Source: Coniella vitis | Taxonomy: Eukaryota; Ascomycota; Sordariomycetes; Diaporthales; Schizoparmaceae | Assembly (NCBI GenBank): GCA_011317545.1 | Contig: WUJK01000001.1 | Span: forward strand, 496,001-560,000 | Direction of reading: 5' to 3' | DNA length: 64,000 nucleotides | Shown: positions 55,213-64,000 of the stretch, piece after piece | Layout of the letters: each line of letters opens with the position of its first letter | How positions within the stretch are numbered: the stretch's first letter is position 1 | The notes under the pieces: model-generated | What the model saw: only the letters and a program-made list of their open reading frames with translations | Databases searched by the model: none | Told to the model about the DNA's origin: nothing | Program-made: the position numbers and the translations under genes

Positions 55213-57220
55213 TCACCCCCGATGCCGCGAACCCCGACGAAGCTGACGCAGTCGCCGCTCCCGAGCTTTCATCATCTCCTCATCCCTGAATTCCTCAGGC
55301 AGCTCAAATTCGCGTTCCTCGATTTCGGGCAGCGGAAGTCCCCATGCCATTACCGTGCGACCGCGGCGCCGTGACTTGTTGAGGGCTGCATCCCGCTGAT
55401 ATGGCTTCTTGAAGAAAGACTTGAATTCCATGGGAGGCAGAGGCGGTTCAAGCTCTGGGACTGCGTGGTGTCGTTTCGTCGACTTGGCAGCCATACGTGA
55501 TCGCGCCATGGCCTCCTCAAACAATTGCTTAGCTGGTGCATCGGCATCGCTTTCGGGCGGATCAGTATGTTCTACGTCGCCGCGTTCGGCATCCTCGTCT
55601 TCACTTTCATCCTTCCTTTCGTCACCGTCGTTCGATACCCCTTCTATCTCTTCGTCGTCCACACTGGCGCCATCCTCGTCTACGCTTGAGGACTCGGTCT
55701 CTTCCGACTCCCTGCTTTCCCTTGCAGCCCGCTCCTTCTCAAGCTTGAGACGCTTCTCCTCTGCTGCCCACTTTCGGAACTTGTCAAGGACGGCCTCGCA
55801 CTTATTGATGAAATGCGTCCTGGCAGGTTCGAACTGCTTCTTCTTGCTCTCTGTAACGCCGGTCACGCCCATGGTCTTGAGCCAGTCGGGACCTTTCAGG
55901 CCGTCTAGCAGCCGGATGACTTGTTCTTTTTCATGCTGTGATCGACCTCGTTCAGCGTTCCTTGTGATCTTTTCGTTTCGAGATTCTTTCCGATGTATTG
56001 GTTCGTAATACACGTCCGGCAGGGGGTCAGTCAAAGGTTTTCCCTTGTACTGGGATTCTAGCCAACTTAAATCGATTGTATGCGCGTCGTTCAGCTCGGC
56101 GAAGAGGTCATCACTGTAAATGCGGACCGCAAATGCACAGGGCGGTAGGTGAGGCTCGCGACGCGTCAGAGGGGTGGAGGCCGATGGTGACACATCTACC
56201 ACGACGATGGGCGTGTCGAGCACAAGGACATCTGCGCACAGTCACAAATATTAGCTTGCTTGCTGCTGCAAATGTCTCGTAGATTGGTCCAGACCACGCA
56301 TAGAAAACAAGAAGAGTCTGGGACAAGTAAAACGTACGCTCTTCTTTTGGAATGTTGCCTATCACCTCGTCATATTCCGGGAAATAGGCGGATAGTTCGC
56401 TCTTGAAGCGCACGCCCTCTTGGGAGCGCAATTTGCGGCCTTGGCTTTTGGTGGCCATATCGGCCGAGCTGGGCTGCAATCTGTCAAGCTCATGTTTGAT
56501 GCCATTGACCACTTTCTCTTGGTGTTTTGTAAGCGAGGGAGCTTGAGATGCGGTCTTGTTTTCCTTGTATTTGCTACTGCCAATACTATTATCCTTTTTT
56601 GCTATTGCTGTTGTTGCTGGTGCAGCTGCTTTGGGGGCCGCTTGTATGGGTGCAGTTGTTGGCAGTTGTACTGCTGGCGCAGTCGTTGACGCAGGTCGTA
56701 GTGGCTCAGGGGCGGCGGCGGCGGGTGGAGGCGGAGCGGTGCTGGGGGCAGGCTGCTGCTGCTGATGGCGGAGGTCGTGCTTGTTAGGGGGGTTTTTATG
56801 GGTCGCGGTGACGCCGCCGGCGACGAGCCGAGCGGGACGGTGGTGGTGCTGCTGCTGCTGCTGCCTCGAGGAATCGATGTTTTCTGATGGGTACAAACGG
56901 GCCTGGTATTGGCTTTTGGACGGTATTTCAATCTCGAACTTTGTCTTTTTGGCGGGCTTGAGTTCGTAGCCGAGGTTTGTCGTCTCGTGGAGGCGCTTAA
57001 GGGGCCGGGACGAGTTGGACTGTTGTTGTTGGTGGCGCGTCACGGCGCGCTGGTGCTCTTCTTGTTCTTCCCGCTGCGACTGCTGCTGCTGCTTCTTGGT
57101 AGACTGTCGGGCTTCAGCTTGTTGCTGGTGGTGGTGGAGATGTCTATGTTGGCTATGATGATGGGCAACGAGGCCCTCGGCTCTACGCGTAGAGCGAGTG
57201 CTAGTTGCAGTCATGGCCAT
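55213..57220 (-). CDS. SAS4-domain protein (silencing/acetyltransferase complex subunit)
   Basis: Resembles Sas4 of the SAS complex, where it bridges the MYST acetyltransferase Sas2 and the chromatin-linked Sas5 to acetylate H4K16. Exons 57220-56338 and 56231-55213 give 633 aa. The N-terminal 220 residues are Gln/His/Pro-rich with several homopolymer runs. The conserved part begins near KHQEKVVNGIKHELDRL and spans the intron: PEYDEVIGNIPKEEHVLVLDTPIVVVD, then FAVRIYSDDLFAELNDAHTIDL and DVYYEPIHRKESRNE, the SAS4 signature. A basic coiled-coil (KKKQFEPARTHFINKCE) and a long acidic Ser/Glu/Asp region follow. Whether it works in a SAS complex in this fungus is inferred from yeast. Confidence 0.8.
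56232..56337 (-). other. Intron of the SAS4 gene (106 nt)
   Basis: GTACGT...GCGCAG. The join reads PKEEHVLVLDTPIVV. Confidence 0.85.
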
Positions 57221-57446
57221 TGCTCGAGAGCGGTGGCTCGCTCCCTTTGCATGGTTCGGTGTCAGGCTCAGGCTCAGGCTCAGGTCGGGTCAGACGGGGG
57301 AACAGTGGCAAATCGGACAGTTGGTCGGGCTTGTTTGACTGCTTGACGGGTACAGTGTAGTGTGGCTGTTGTCTGTCGCGTTTGCCAATTGACGAGGCGG
57401 GTGATGACTAGTTGTTTGTCTGGTCTTGCGTCTCTTTTGGCTGTAT

Positions 57447-57452
57447 GACTGA

Positions 57453-57485
<33 letters not shown>
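57447..57485. repeat. (GACT)n(GGCT)n microsatellite
   Basis: Three GACT units followed by about seven GGCT units, about 230 bp upstream of the SAS4 start. Confidence 0.9.
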
Positions 57486-57860
57486 TTTTGCTTTGCTTTG
57501 CCTTGGCGCGAACTTGGGTTTGCTCTGCGTGCGGAGATTGCGCTGTGCAATAACTTGTGCTTTGGCTTTGCTTTGCCTGCTGAATTGGGTTGGCTTGGCT
57601 TGTTTCGTTGCGTTGGCAGGGCGTGAAACAGGGTGCTTGTTTAGTGCTTGTGGGAGCGAGCTGGGGGGTGCTGGGGGTTATGGCAGGCCCTGTAACAGCG
57701 CAGCGACAGCGCAAGAAAGGGGGCAAGGATAGGTACCTGGTACTATATCCAGCCACTGCTGCTAATCCTGCGATCCCTTTCCCCAACCACAAACTGCAAA
57801 CTGCGAATTGATGCAAACGTTGCTATATACTAAGTGCCATTGTGCATGGGTGAACTTGTT

Positions 57861-57897
57861 GCAGGGTTTTTAGTGCTGCATGCAATCGAAACCCTGC
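57861..57897. repeat. Perfect 9-bp inverted repeat
   Basis: GCAGGGTTT and AAACCCTGC flank a 19-base loop that itself holds the palindrome TGCATGCA. Confidence 0.7.
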
Positions 57898-59203
57898 GGT
57901 ACTCGTATGCAGATTCTGTCTGTACGCGTAGTTAGTTACCTGCCTCCACTCTGTCAGTCCATCATCAACAATTTTTGGAGTTGTTTGCTGGGCTTTCGTT
58001 GGCAGTAACGGGGCTTGGAGACAGGTCTATTAGCACCTTTACCCACTGTAGCTACAGCGGCTCACCGAACTCCCCAGGCTATCCCATCCTGCCCATCCAA
58101 GAGGTGAGGTCCCGCTGCAAACATCTGACGTCTTTTTGCTCGACATACAACGCCTTTCCCAAAGCAGCCACTACGTACTCGGTACACAATGGATGTTTGT
58201 TGACTCCCGCTCAGCATAGTTCAGTCAGGATTGGACTTGTTTATTGTCTTATTGTTTGATGAACTTTTTTTTCTTTTCATGCGCTTACGGTCTACTGAGT
58301 GTTGTAATGGCACATGGAGGAACGAGGATGGGTTATCCAGTAGAATCAAGCACTCAAGTACCAAGCAGCCAAGGTACTATGTATCTCGTATTAGGAGAGC
58401 GTGCATCCAATCACACCCACAACCCGAACCCTGCCCTGCCCGACTGTTGACCAAGTGCCAGCGCCAAGCATTTCTTTTTTTCCAGTTTTCCTCTTTGTTT
58501 ACCTGCAGGATGACGTTCTCTCGATCCCCGGGCCTTCCCTCAGCCACACCACGACTGCGTTCGCCGTTGCGTTCCAACGTTCGGGTGCGGCCTGAGATCT
58601 CCTCCATCAGGGACTGATTTCAGCAGCCCTACAGAGGCTTGGCCTCGGCCGTGCCCGTGCCCGTGGCCGTGGCAGCCGTGGCCATGGGACTTTTGACGAG
58701 TAATTGATTTGTACACATTCCACTCCAGTCTGGCTGTTACCGGAAAGGGTGCTGCATGGTAAGGATTCTGTCATTTGGATGGCTTCTGCTTTTGGCAAAT
58801 TCCCAATATCTTGATTTCTCTCCAGGTGTCCGCCTCTCGCCATGTCCGCCTGTCAGGTTTTGCTTGCCGTCCTTGCTTGCTGTGATACATATTCCGGTCT
58901 CAGGATCAGCTCACTCTTGGTGTCTGCCATGGGCCTTTTGCAAAATTCAGTTCGACTCTCTTGACTCCCTTGCTCCCCTCCTGCTCCTCTCAAAATTCAA
59001 TTTCTGCTGTGGCATTCTTTTCTCCAGTCAAGCCAAGTCTTTTGGGTTCCTCTTGGTCTTCTGTCTGACTTCTTGGCTTTTATCTTCTTTCTCTCTCACA
59101 ACACACACGCTCTTTTCTTTCTATCTATTGGCCAGAGCATCTCTATCTGTCTTTCCCCCCCAAACAGGCGCAGGACCCTTCGTCCTGCATTAAATGGGAC
59201 GCA

Positions 59204-61897
59204 ATGGGCCAGTGGGAATCGACGTCATCGGCCCCGCCACCATCACCAAAGCCAACAACAGCGCTCCCTTCTCCTCCACAAACACCACCAAGCCCAGCTC
59301 GTTCTCAGAAAGAATCTGTTCAGGATTGCCTTCCTCATCCTGTCCAATCTTCCCATGGCGGAGGCTCGGAAACAGCCACACCCGCCACCGAGAAACACGT
59401 GCGCATTCAGATCGCAGCATCCCCACCGCTGCCCGTCCACGACGAGGGCCATAACGACAAGGACGAACACGATCACGATCACGATCACACACACCACGAC
59501 CACCACAGTAATAACCGGCCCCGCTCCCGCAAAGAATACATGGACTCGCTCGTCCCGCCCACGCCAGAGGAGATGGCGCGCATCGCCCAGGTCCAACTGC
59601 AGCGCGAGCACGAAGACCGCCGCAAGTCGCGCGAACGTGAAAAGGAGCAGCGCCGGTCGCTCGACCCGTCACGATCCAGCCTCGAGGTCCAGGATAGCAC
59701 CGTGAGCCTTGGCAGTCACAGCAACAACACCACCAACCACAAGCCCAGGCGTAGTAGCATCTTTGGTAGCAGGCGCAGTAATAGGAGAAAGTCCCAAGAC
59801 GTTGCCGCTGAGAGTGAGAATGCATCCCGGTCGCGGTCACGGTCGCGATCGCAATCTCTACAAAATCCACACCACCATAACAGCCTGCTTGCATCCGCAA
59901 TAGCCAGCGCAAAAAGTGCCGGCAGTGCTCCCGAAGAGGGCGACACATTGCGCTTCCATCGCGCAGCGACGCTCATTCAGAGAACATACAGAGGGTACAG
60001 GACACGGCGCGAGATGAAAGGGCTGGGCCTCAGCGCAGACACACGATGGACACATGCGCTCCGCGAGATGCGCTTCCGGGAAGCGACCAAGCCACGCGGA
60101 AAGGAGGAGGTACCCGTGCCGGTGGGGACCGAAGCGACGCAAGAGGGGCTAGGCGCAAGTCATCCTGAGGCAGCGAGGGGGTCCAGCGCGGCGCGGTACA
60201 AGTGGAAAAAGGTGGCTGTGATTGCTGGACGGGCCGCGGCAGACATGGATGACGACCTGACGAGCAGTAGCTCCAGCGGTTCGGATTCTGACTCCAATCA
60301 TGCGACGACAACACCAGAGAAGAAGAAGGAAGCGCGGCAGCGGCGCGAGGCGGCACGCGCCCGCCGCCGCAAAGACGCGCGCATGATGGGGCTGCAGTAC
60401 TTTTTGGAAATGGTCGACCACAAGCACCGCTACGGGTCAAATCTGCGCACGTACCACGCCGAATGGAAAAAGGCTGATACGCAGGAACCCTTCTTCTACT
60501 GGCTCGATTATGGCCAAGGCAAGAATATCGAAATTGCCTCGTGTCCCCGCGAGAGGCTTGAGAGGGAGCAGGTGCGGTACCTGTCGCGCGAGGAGCGGCA
60601 GTATTACCTTGTGCAGGTCGACGCAGACGGACGGCTCTGCTGGGCCAAGAATGGCATGCGCATCGACACGACGCAAGGCTGGAAGGACAGCATCCAGGGA
60701 ATTGTGCCGGCTGACGACCCCACGCCGGCGTTTCGGCCTACGACAACGAATACAAACCATCCTAAACTGTTTCCCAGCGATGATGACGATGATGGCCACT
60801 CGTCGACTTCCTCCTCATCCTCATCCTCCAACCACGACAACCGTAACCATCACACCAAAAAGCCACTCCCACCACCCTCAGATTCCGAGCTCGAAGCCGC
60901 CCGCGCAGCAAAATACGCCACCCCTTCCTTCCAAGACTCCCCCGGCCTCAAAAAAGTCACGCACCTCTCAGCCTCCACCATCTTCAACACCTTACTCCGC
61001 AAATCCGTCCGCAAAAACACGTGGATTTTCGTCGCCGACACGTCCTTCCGCCTCTACGTCGGCATCAAAGACAGCGGCGCCTTCCAACACTCTTCCTTCC
61101 TGCAAGGATCCCGCATCTCCGCAGCGGGGCTCATCAAGATCAAAAACGGGAGATTATCCAGTCTGAGCCCGTTGTCGGGCCACTATCGCCCTCCCGCGAG
61201 TAATTTCCGTGCGTTTGTGCATAGTTTGAAGGAGGAAGGCGTCGACATGTCGCATGTGAGTATCTCGAAATCGTACGCCGTGTTGGTGGGGCTCGAGGTG
61301 TACATGAAGACGCGGCAAAAGGGAAAAGAAATGTTGCAAAAGGCGGCGCATAAGAAGGATAAAGTGCTGAGGCCTGATGTGGCGCTGCAGAGGGAAGAAG
61401 CAGAAAAGGACAAGAGTCAGAGTGCGGAGAAGGAGAGGAGGGCCATGGAAGAGGAGGAAAGGAAGAGGAAGGAGGAGAGTTGGGCTGCGGTCAGGGTAAA
61501 GCAGAAGCTGGGGCTTGGGACGTCTATGTCGGTGGCTGAGCCTCAGCCTGAGCCCGAGCGGGAAGCGGGGAGGCCCAATGGGGATGATAAAGCGGCAAGG
61601 AAACAAGGTGAAGGTGAAGGTGAAGATGAACATGGAGGTGAAGGAGTGAAAAGGGAGGTGAGAGATCAAGTTGAAGAGGAAATGCAAGTGGAAAAGGAAG
61701 AGCTGGGTGAGATTCAAGAGGTGCGTGCCGAAGAGGAAGAGGAAGCGGTCGCTGCTGACGAGGGGGCTACTTTTGCTTCGCCTCGCGCTGCTTCTGAGCC
61801 TACTCCTACTACTACGAAGCCATCACCGAGAGATGAAGAAAGTGCGAAAGAAGATCGGAAGCAGAAAGCGGACGACGATATCCCAGACGGTCCATAG
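59204..61897 (+). CDS. IQ calmodulin-binding motif protein, IQM type
   Basis: Single-exon frame of 897 aa with one IQ motif at about residues 250-270 (ATLIQRTYRGYRTRRE), the binding site for calmodulin. It is followed by a globular part shared with plant IQM proteins: residues ~395-444 (FLEMVDHKHRYGSNL, EPFFYWLDYGQGKNIE) and ~607-685 (WIFVADTSFRLYVG, GAFQHSSFLQG, LSGHYRPPASNFRAF). N-terminal sequence is Pro/Ser/His-rich with an HDHDHDHTHHDHH cluster that might bind metal; the C-terminal 200 residues are Glu/Lys/Arg-rich and helical. The function of the fungal members is not established; calcium signalling is an inference from the IQ motif. An out-of-frame ATG at 59194 precedes the start by ten bases, and the true 5' end could lie in an upstream exon. 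Confidence 0.88.
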   Translation: MGQWESTSSAPPPSPKPTTALPSPPQTPPSPARSQKESVQDCLPHPVQSSHGGGSETATPATEKHVRIQIAASPPLPVHDEGHNDKDEHDHDHDHTHHDHHSNNRPRSRKEYMDSLVPPTPEEMARIAQVQLQREHEDRRKSREREKEQRRSLDPSRSSLEVQDSTVSLGSHSNNTTNHKPRRSSIFGSRRSNRRKSQDVAAESENASRSRSRSRSQSLQNPHHHNSLLASAIASAKSAGSAPEEGDTLRFHRAATLIQRTYRGYRTRREMKGLGLSADTRWTHALREMRFREATKPRGKEEVPVPVGTEATQEGLGASHPEAARGSSAARYKWKKVAVIAGRAAADMDDDLTSSSSSGSDSDSNHATTTPEKKKEARQRREAARARRRKDARMMGLQYFLEMVDHKHRYGSNLRTYHAEWKKADTQEPFFYWLDYGQGKNIEIASCPRERLEREQVRYLSREERQYYLVQVDADGRLCWAKNGMRIDTTQGWKDSIQGIVPADDPTPAFRPTTTNTNHPKLFPSDDDDDGHSSTSSSSSSSNHDNRNHHTKKPLPPPSDSELEAARAAKYATPSFQDSPGLKKVTHLSASTIFNTLLRKSVRKNTWIFVADTSFRLYVGIKDSGAFQHSSFLQGSRISAAGLIKIKNGRLSSLSPLSGHYRPPASNFRAFVHSLKEEGVDMSHVSISKSYAVLVGLEVYMKTRQKGKEMLQKAAHKKDKVLRPDVALQREEAEKDKSQSAEKERRAMEEEERKRKEESWAAVRVKQKLGLGTSMSVAEPQPEPEREAGRPNGDDKAARKQGEGEGEDEHGGEGVKREVRDQVEEEMQVEKEELGEIQEVRAEEEEEAVAADEGATFASPRAASEPTPTTTKPSPRDEESAKEDRKQKADDDIPDGP

Positions 61898-62834
61898 TGT
61901 GGCTGCGTCCGTGGTGGTCGTCTTAGTCCCATCTGCTTACTCATCCACCTGCCGCGACGTCGTTGTCGTCGTCGCCATCGCCGACGGCCAAATCAGCAAT
62001 CATAAATTACCTCTCGATCATTCTTGCTGGTTCCAAGCGTTGTTCACACGTTGGAATATGGGCTCCTTCCCTTCTCCTTTTACTCTTGATCTCATTTTAA
62101 TCATTGTTGTGTTACGGATGAGTGGGCGCGAGGGATTTGAGTAGCCTATTTTTTTATTGATACCCTATTTGCGAGCCTGGAGTTCTACCAGAATTTGCGT
62201 ATCGCAAACGTTCTTGATGACATTCTTTGTTTCTTTTTGGGTCGCTGGCTGTCCTTGATGTGAGTTAGTATACAGACATACACTTGCAGACAAGTATTTA
62301 GCCACTGGAAGTGGTAATGAGAACATGAACAACGACACCGTTCTTGCGCATTGATGTGGGTACTACACATCGAATCCATTTGTCCATTCTGTACAAGTAT
62401 TCGCACCCATGTGCCTTCTCATGGCTTCTTTCTTTAGTCCGCAGTGCAGCCCGTTAAGATATAAAGAGCAATACAAAAGTGAGCATCTGCTCATCATTAT
62501 CATTACATCAATAACAATTAAACAAGACAGAGACATACATATATATATACACCTATATATACATGTTAAAGTTGTGTTTCATTCGACCAAAGACGAAGAA
62601 GAAAAAATGTGAAGCAAAAGAGGCATTCCGTTCTTGACGATCGTTGCGACGGGGCAGCCGAGAAAAGAAAGAAAACCCCGGGGGAGCATTATCGTCAGCC
62701 GCCGCTCTGCCAATCCGTCACTTCGCCAATCTAGACACAAGGTATGTGGTTATTGATACATTAAGCATTTGCACATGTGTGGGCGTTTCTTGGTTTGTGG
62801 ATTATCGTTTCAGAAGTAACCATAAGCATAATAG
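61898..62834. other. Convergent intergenic region IQM gene / YPT35
   Basis: About 0.94 kb with the 3' flanks of both genes. It includes (AT/AC)n-like ACATATATATATAC at about 62535-62562. No gene supported. Confidence 0.5.
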
Positions 62835-63965
62835 TCATGCGAATAAAAAGTCCTTGAGGACTGGCGAGCCCGAGAATTCCGGGTTAAGAAGAATACAGCT
62901 GAAAGTGCGCGCATAAGGTTAGCAAACAAAGCCTTGTAGTAACGCACGCAGATGGAAAATGGCGTCTGTGTAGATACATACTTCAAAAAGTATTGTAGTC
63001 CAGCTCTTCTCTTCTCGAGGAATCTGGGTCTAAACTTGGATATCACGCTCTTGGGGGGTAGAACGGGCACCGCCGCCTCAAAAGCTGGGAAGCTTTGTAT
63101 CAATTGGTGCCGAAACTCGTCGAATTCAGAGTATCGCTTGCGAATGTTCATGTAGGGGCCCTGGATGAATTTGATATAGAATATCAGCAAAGAGTCCGTG
63201 TTACCCAGCCAGAAAAAAATAGAATCGAGAACTACAACTCACACTCAATGTCTGCACGCGTATATTCCACACCACAAACGCCCCGATATTAGTTGCGCTG
63301 CCGTTCACCGTGACGTAATCTGTGACCTCGACACTCTTGGCCCAGCATGCTTTGTTGCGATCGCGGCCGTACGACGTGCGCGTCTCGTCGGAGTTCCGCG
63401 GCGCTACCAACAGATCGTTGCTGTTGTCGACATCGTCCTCCTCTGCCTCATTATCCTGTAGTGTAATTGCGCCGGGTACCAAGCTTTCAGTTGAAAGGTT
63501 CTCGTTGCGGTGATTCGCAAATGGGTGGCTGTGCCCACTGCTGTCGTGGTTGTGCGCCCAGTATGGCGGGGACGTCACAGGAGTAACAGCGCTTTGCGGT
63601 TCGTTTTGGTGTTGTAGTTGAGACGGTGCGCGGTTAGATTCGGGCCGTGGGTCGACAGAGAGCAGGTCGGGGTGGCTGGTCCCGTTGTCATCGTCAAATA
63701 AAGGGCGGTGGTCGTTCGGCTGTGTCTCCTCCTGCGCCTTGAAAGCCTTCATTGCGCGTTGTTCTTGTCCTTCTTCTCCTGTCGCGCCGCCACTTGCTGC
63801 CTGGCTAGCGCGGCGGTGTGTGTAGTTGCGGTCGCGCGCGACGTCTTGCTCCTCCTCCTCGCTACCGTCATGCAACGGGTCGAAATCGGGAAACTGCTCG
63901 GTGGCAATGCTGTCGTCGTCTTCCGCGGGGCGATGTGCCACATACTTGGCGCCGTGTCCGTTCAT
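62835..63965 (-). CDS. YPT35: PX domain protein YPT35
   Basis: Ypt35 is an endosomal/vacuolar PX protein that recruits the lipid-transfer protein Vps13 to membranes in yeast. Exons 63965-63243, 63160-62982 and 62898-62835 encode 321 aa. The first ~205 residues are acidic and disordered. The PX domain fills residues ~210-321: VTDYVTVNGSATNIGAFVVWN, the PI3P-binding RKRYSEF, PPKS and RFLEKRRAGLQYFLN, then CILLNPEFSGSPVLKDFLF at the very end. The PX domain lies at the C-terminus as in family members. The start at 63965 overlaps the stop of a two-codon upstream reading frame. Confidence 0.93.
62899..62981 (-). other. YPT35 intron 2 (83 nt)
   Basis: GTATGT...TTTCAG. The join reads LQYFLNCILLNPEF. 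Confidence 0.92.
63161..63242 (-). other. YPT35 intron 1 (82 nt)
   Basis: GTGAGT...ATCCAG. The join reads VQTLSGPYMNIRKRYSEF. Confidence 0.9.
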
Positions 63966-63970
63966 GCCAT
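63962..63970 (-). promoter_or_regulatory. Minimal upstream ORF overlapping the YPT35 start
   Basis: On the minus strand the leader reads ATGGCATGA: an ATG-GCA-TGA frame whose stop overlaps the YPT35 start codon (ATGA). This geometry suits termination-reinitiation. Confidence 0.5.
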
Positions 63971-64000
63971 TGTGGGAGAAAGAATGGTGGTGAGTTAGTT

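Larger units (their letters stand above)
57221..59203. other. Divergent intergenic region SAS4 / IQM gene (2.0 kb)
   Basis: Contains both promoters. Near SAS4 lie CAGGCT repeats (about 57258-57279) and a GACT/GGCT tetranucleotide array (57447-57485). TAGGTACCTGGTACTAT is at about 57730 and an inverted repeat at 57861-57897. A long CT-rich segment at 58800-59160 leads into the IQM gene. No coding gene supported. Confidence 0.5.

Overview
The window is nuclear DNA of a filamentous ascomycete (Pezizomycotina). Protein-coding genes carry short introns of 54 to 261 nt with GTRNGY donors and YAG acceptors, intergenic DNA is roughly balanced in GC, and the recognisable genes are ordinary fungal housekeeping genes: kexin, SNX4, a LETM1-family protein, adenylate kinase, ADE4, GCN5, OST5, RAD1, CDC26, TAF2, SAS4 and YPT35. 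Recurrent TAGGTACCT-like words between genes hint at Sordariomycetes, but that placement is only an impression. I see no bacterial, viral, CRISPR, operon or intact transposon signature.

Layout. 1-4481 (-): 3'-truncated PhoD-like phosphatase. 8098-10881 (+): kexin. 11934-12545 (-): unrecognised open frame that follows the SNX4 stop in the same frame. 12546-14069 (-): SNX4. 15124-16835 (-): mitochondrial LETM1/Mdm38-like protein. 19477-20362 (+): AK3-type adenylate kinase. 22180-24451 (+): ADE4. 26143-28992 (-): GCN5 acetyltransferase with a very long N-terminal extension. 29397-29770 (+): OST5. 30018-31090 (+): RAD1. 31091-40497: a 9.4 kb stretch with no supported gene. 40498-43899 (+): large disordered protein of unknown function. 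44644-46080 (+): CDC26-type APC/C subunit expanded to 478 aa. 48496-53808 (-): TAF2. 55213-57220 (-): SAS4-domain protein. 59204-61897 (+): IQ-motif protein of the IQM type. 62835-63965 (-): PX protein YPT35.

The genes do not form a pathway cluster. They serve secretion (kexin, OST5), endosome/vacuole traffic (SNX4, YPT35), mitochondria (LETM1, AK3), purine synthesis (ADE4), the DNA-damage clamp (RAD1), cell cycle (CDC26) and transcription/chromatin (GCN5, TAF2, SAS4). Exon joins given here were worked out by hand from reading frame, splice consensus and family conservation. All complete spliced models have lengths divisible by three.

The most unusual points are the long low-complexity additions to small or conserved regulators (GCN5 N-terminus, CDC26 middle, TAF2 Arg-Glu tract), the 204-codon frame directly after the SNX4 stop, several frame-preserving stop-free introns, and the gene-free 31-40 kb interval with G-quadruplex motifs and phased repeats.
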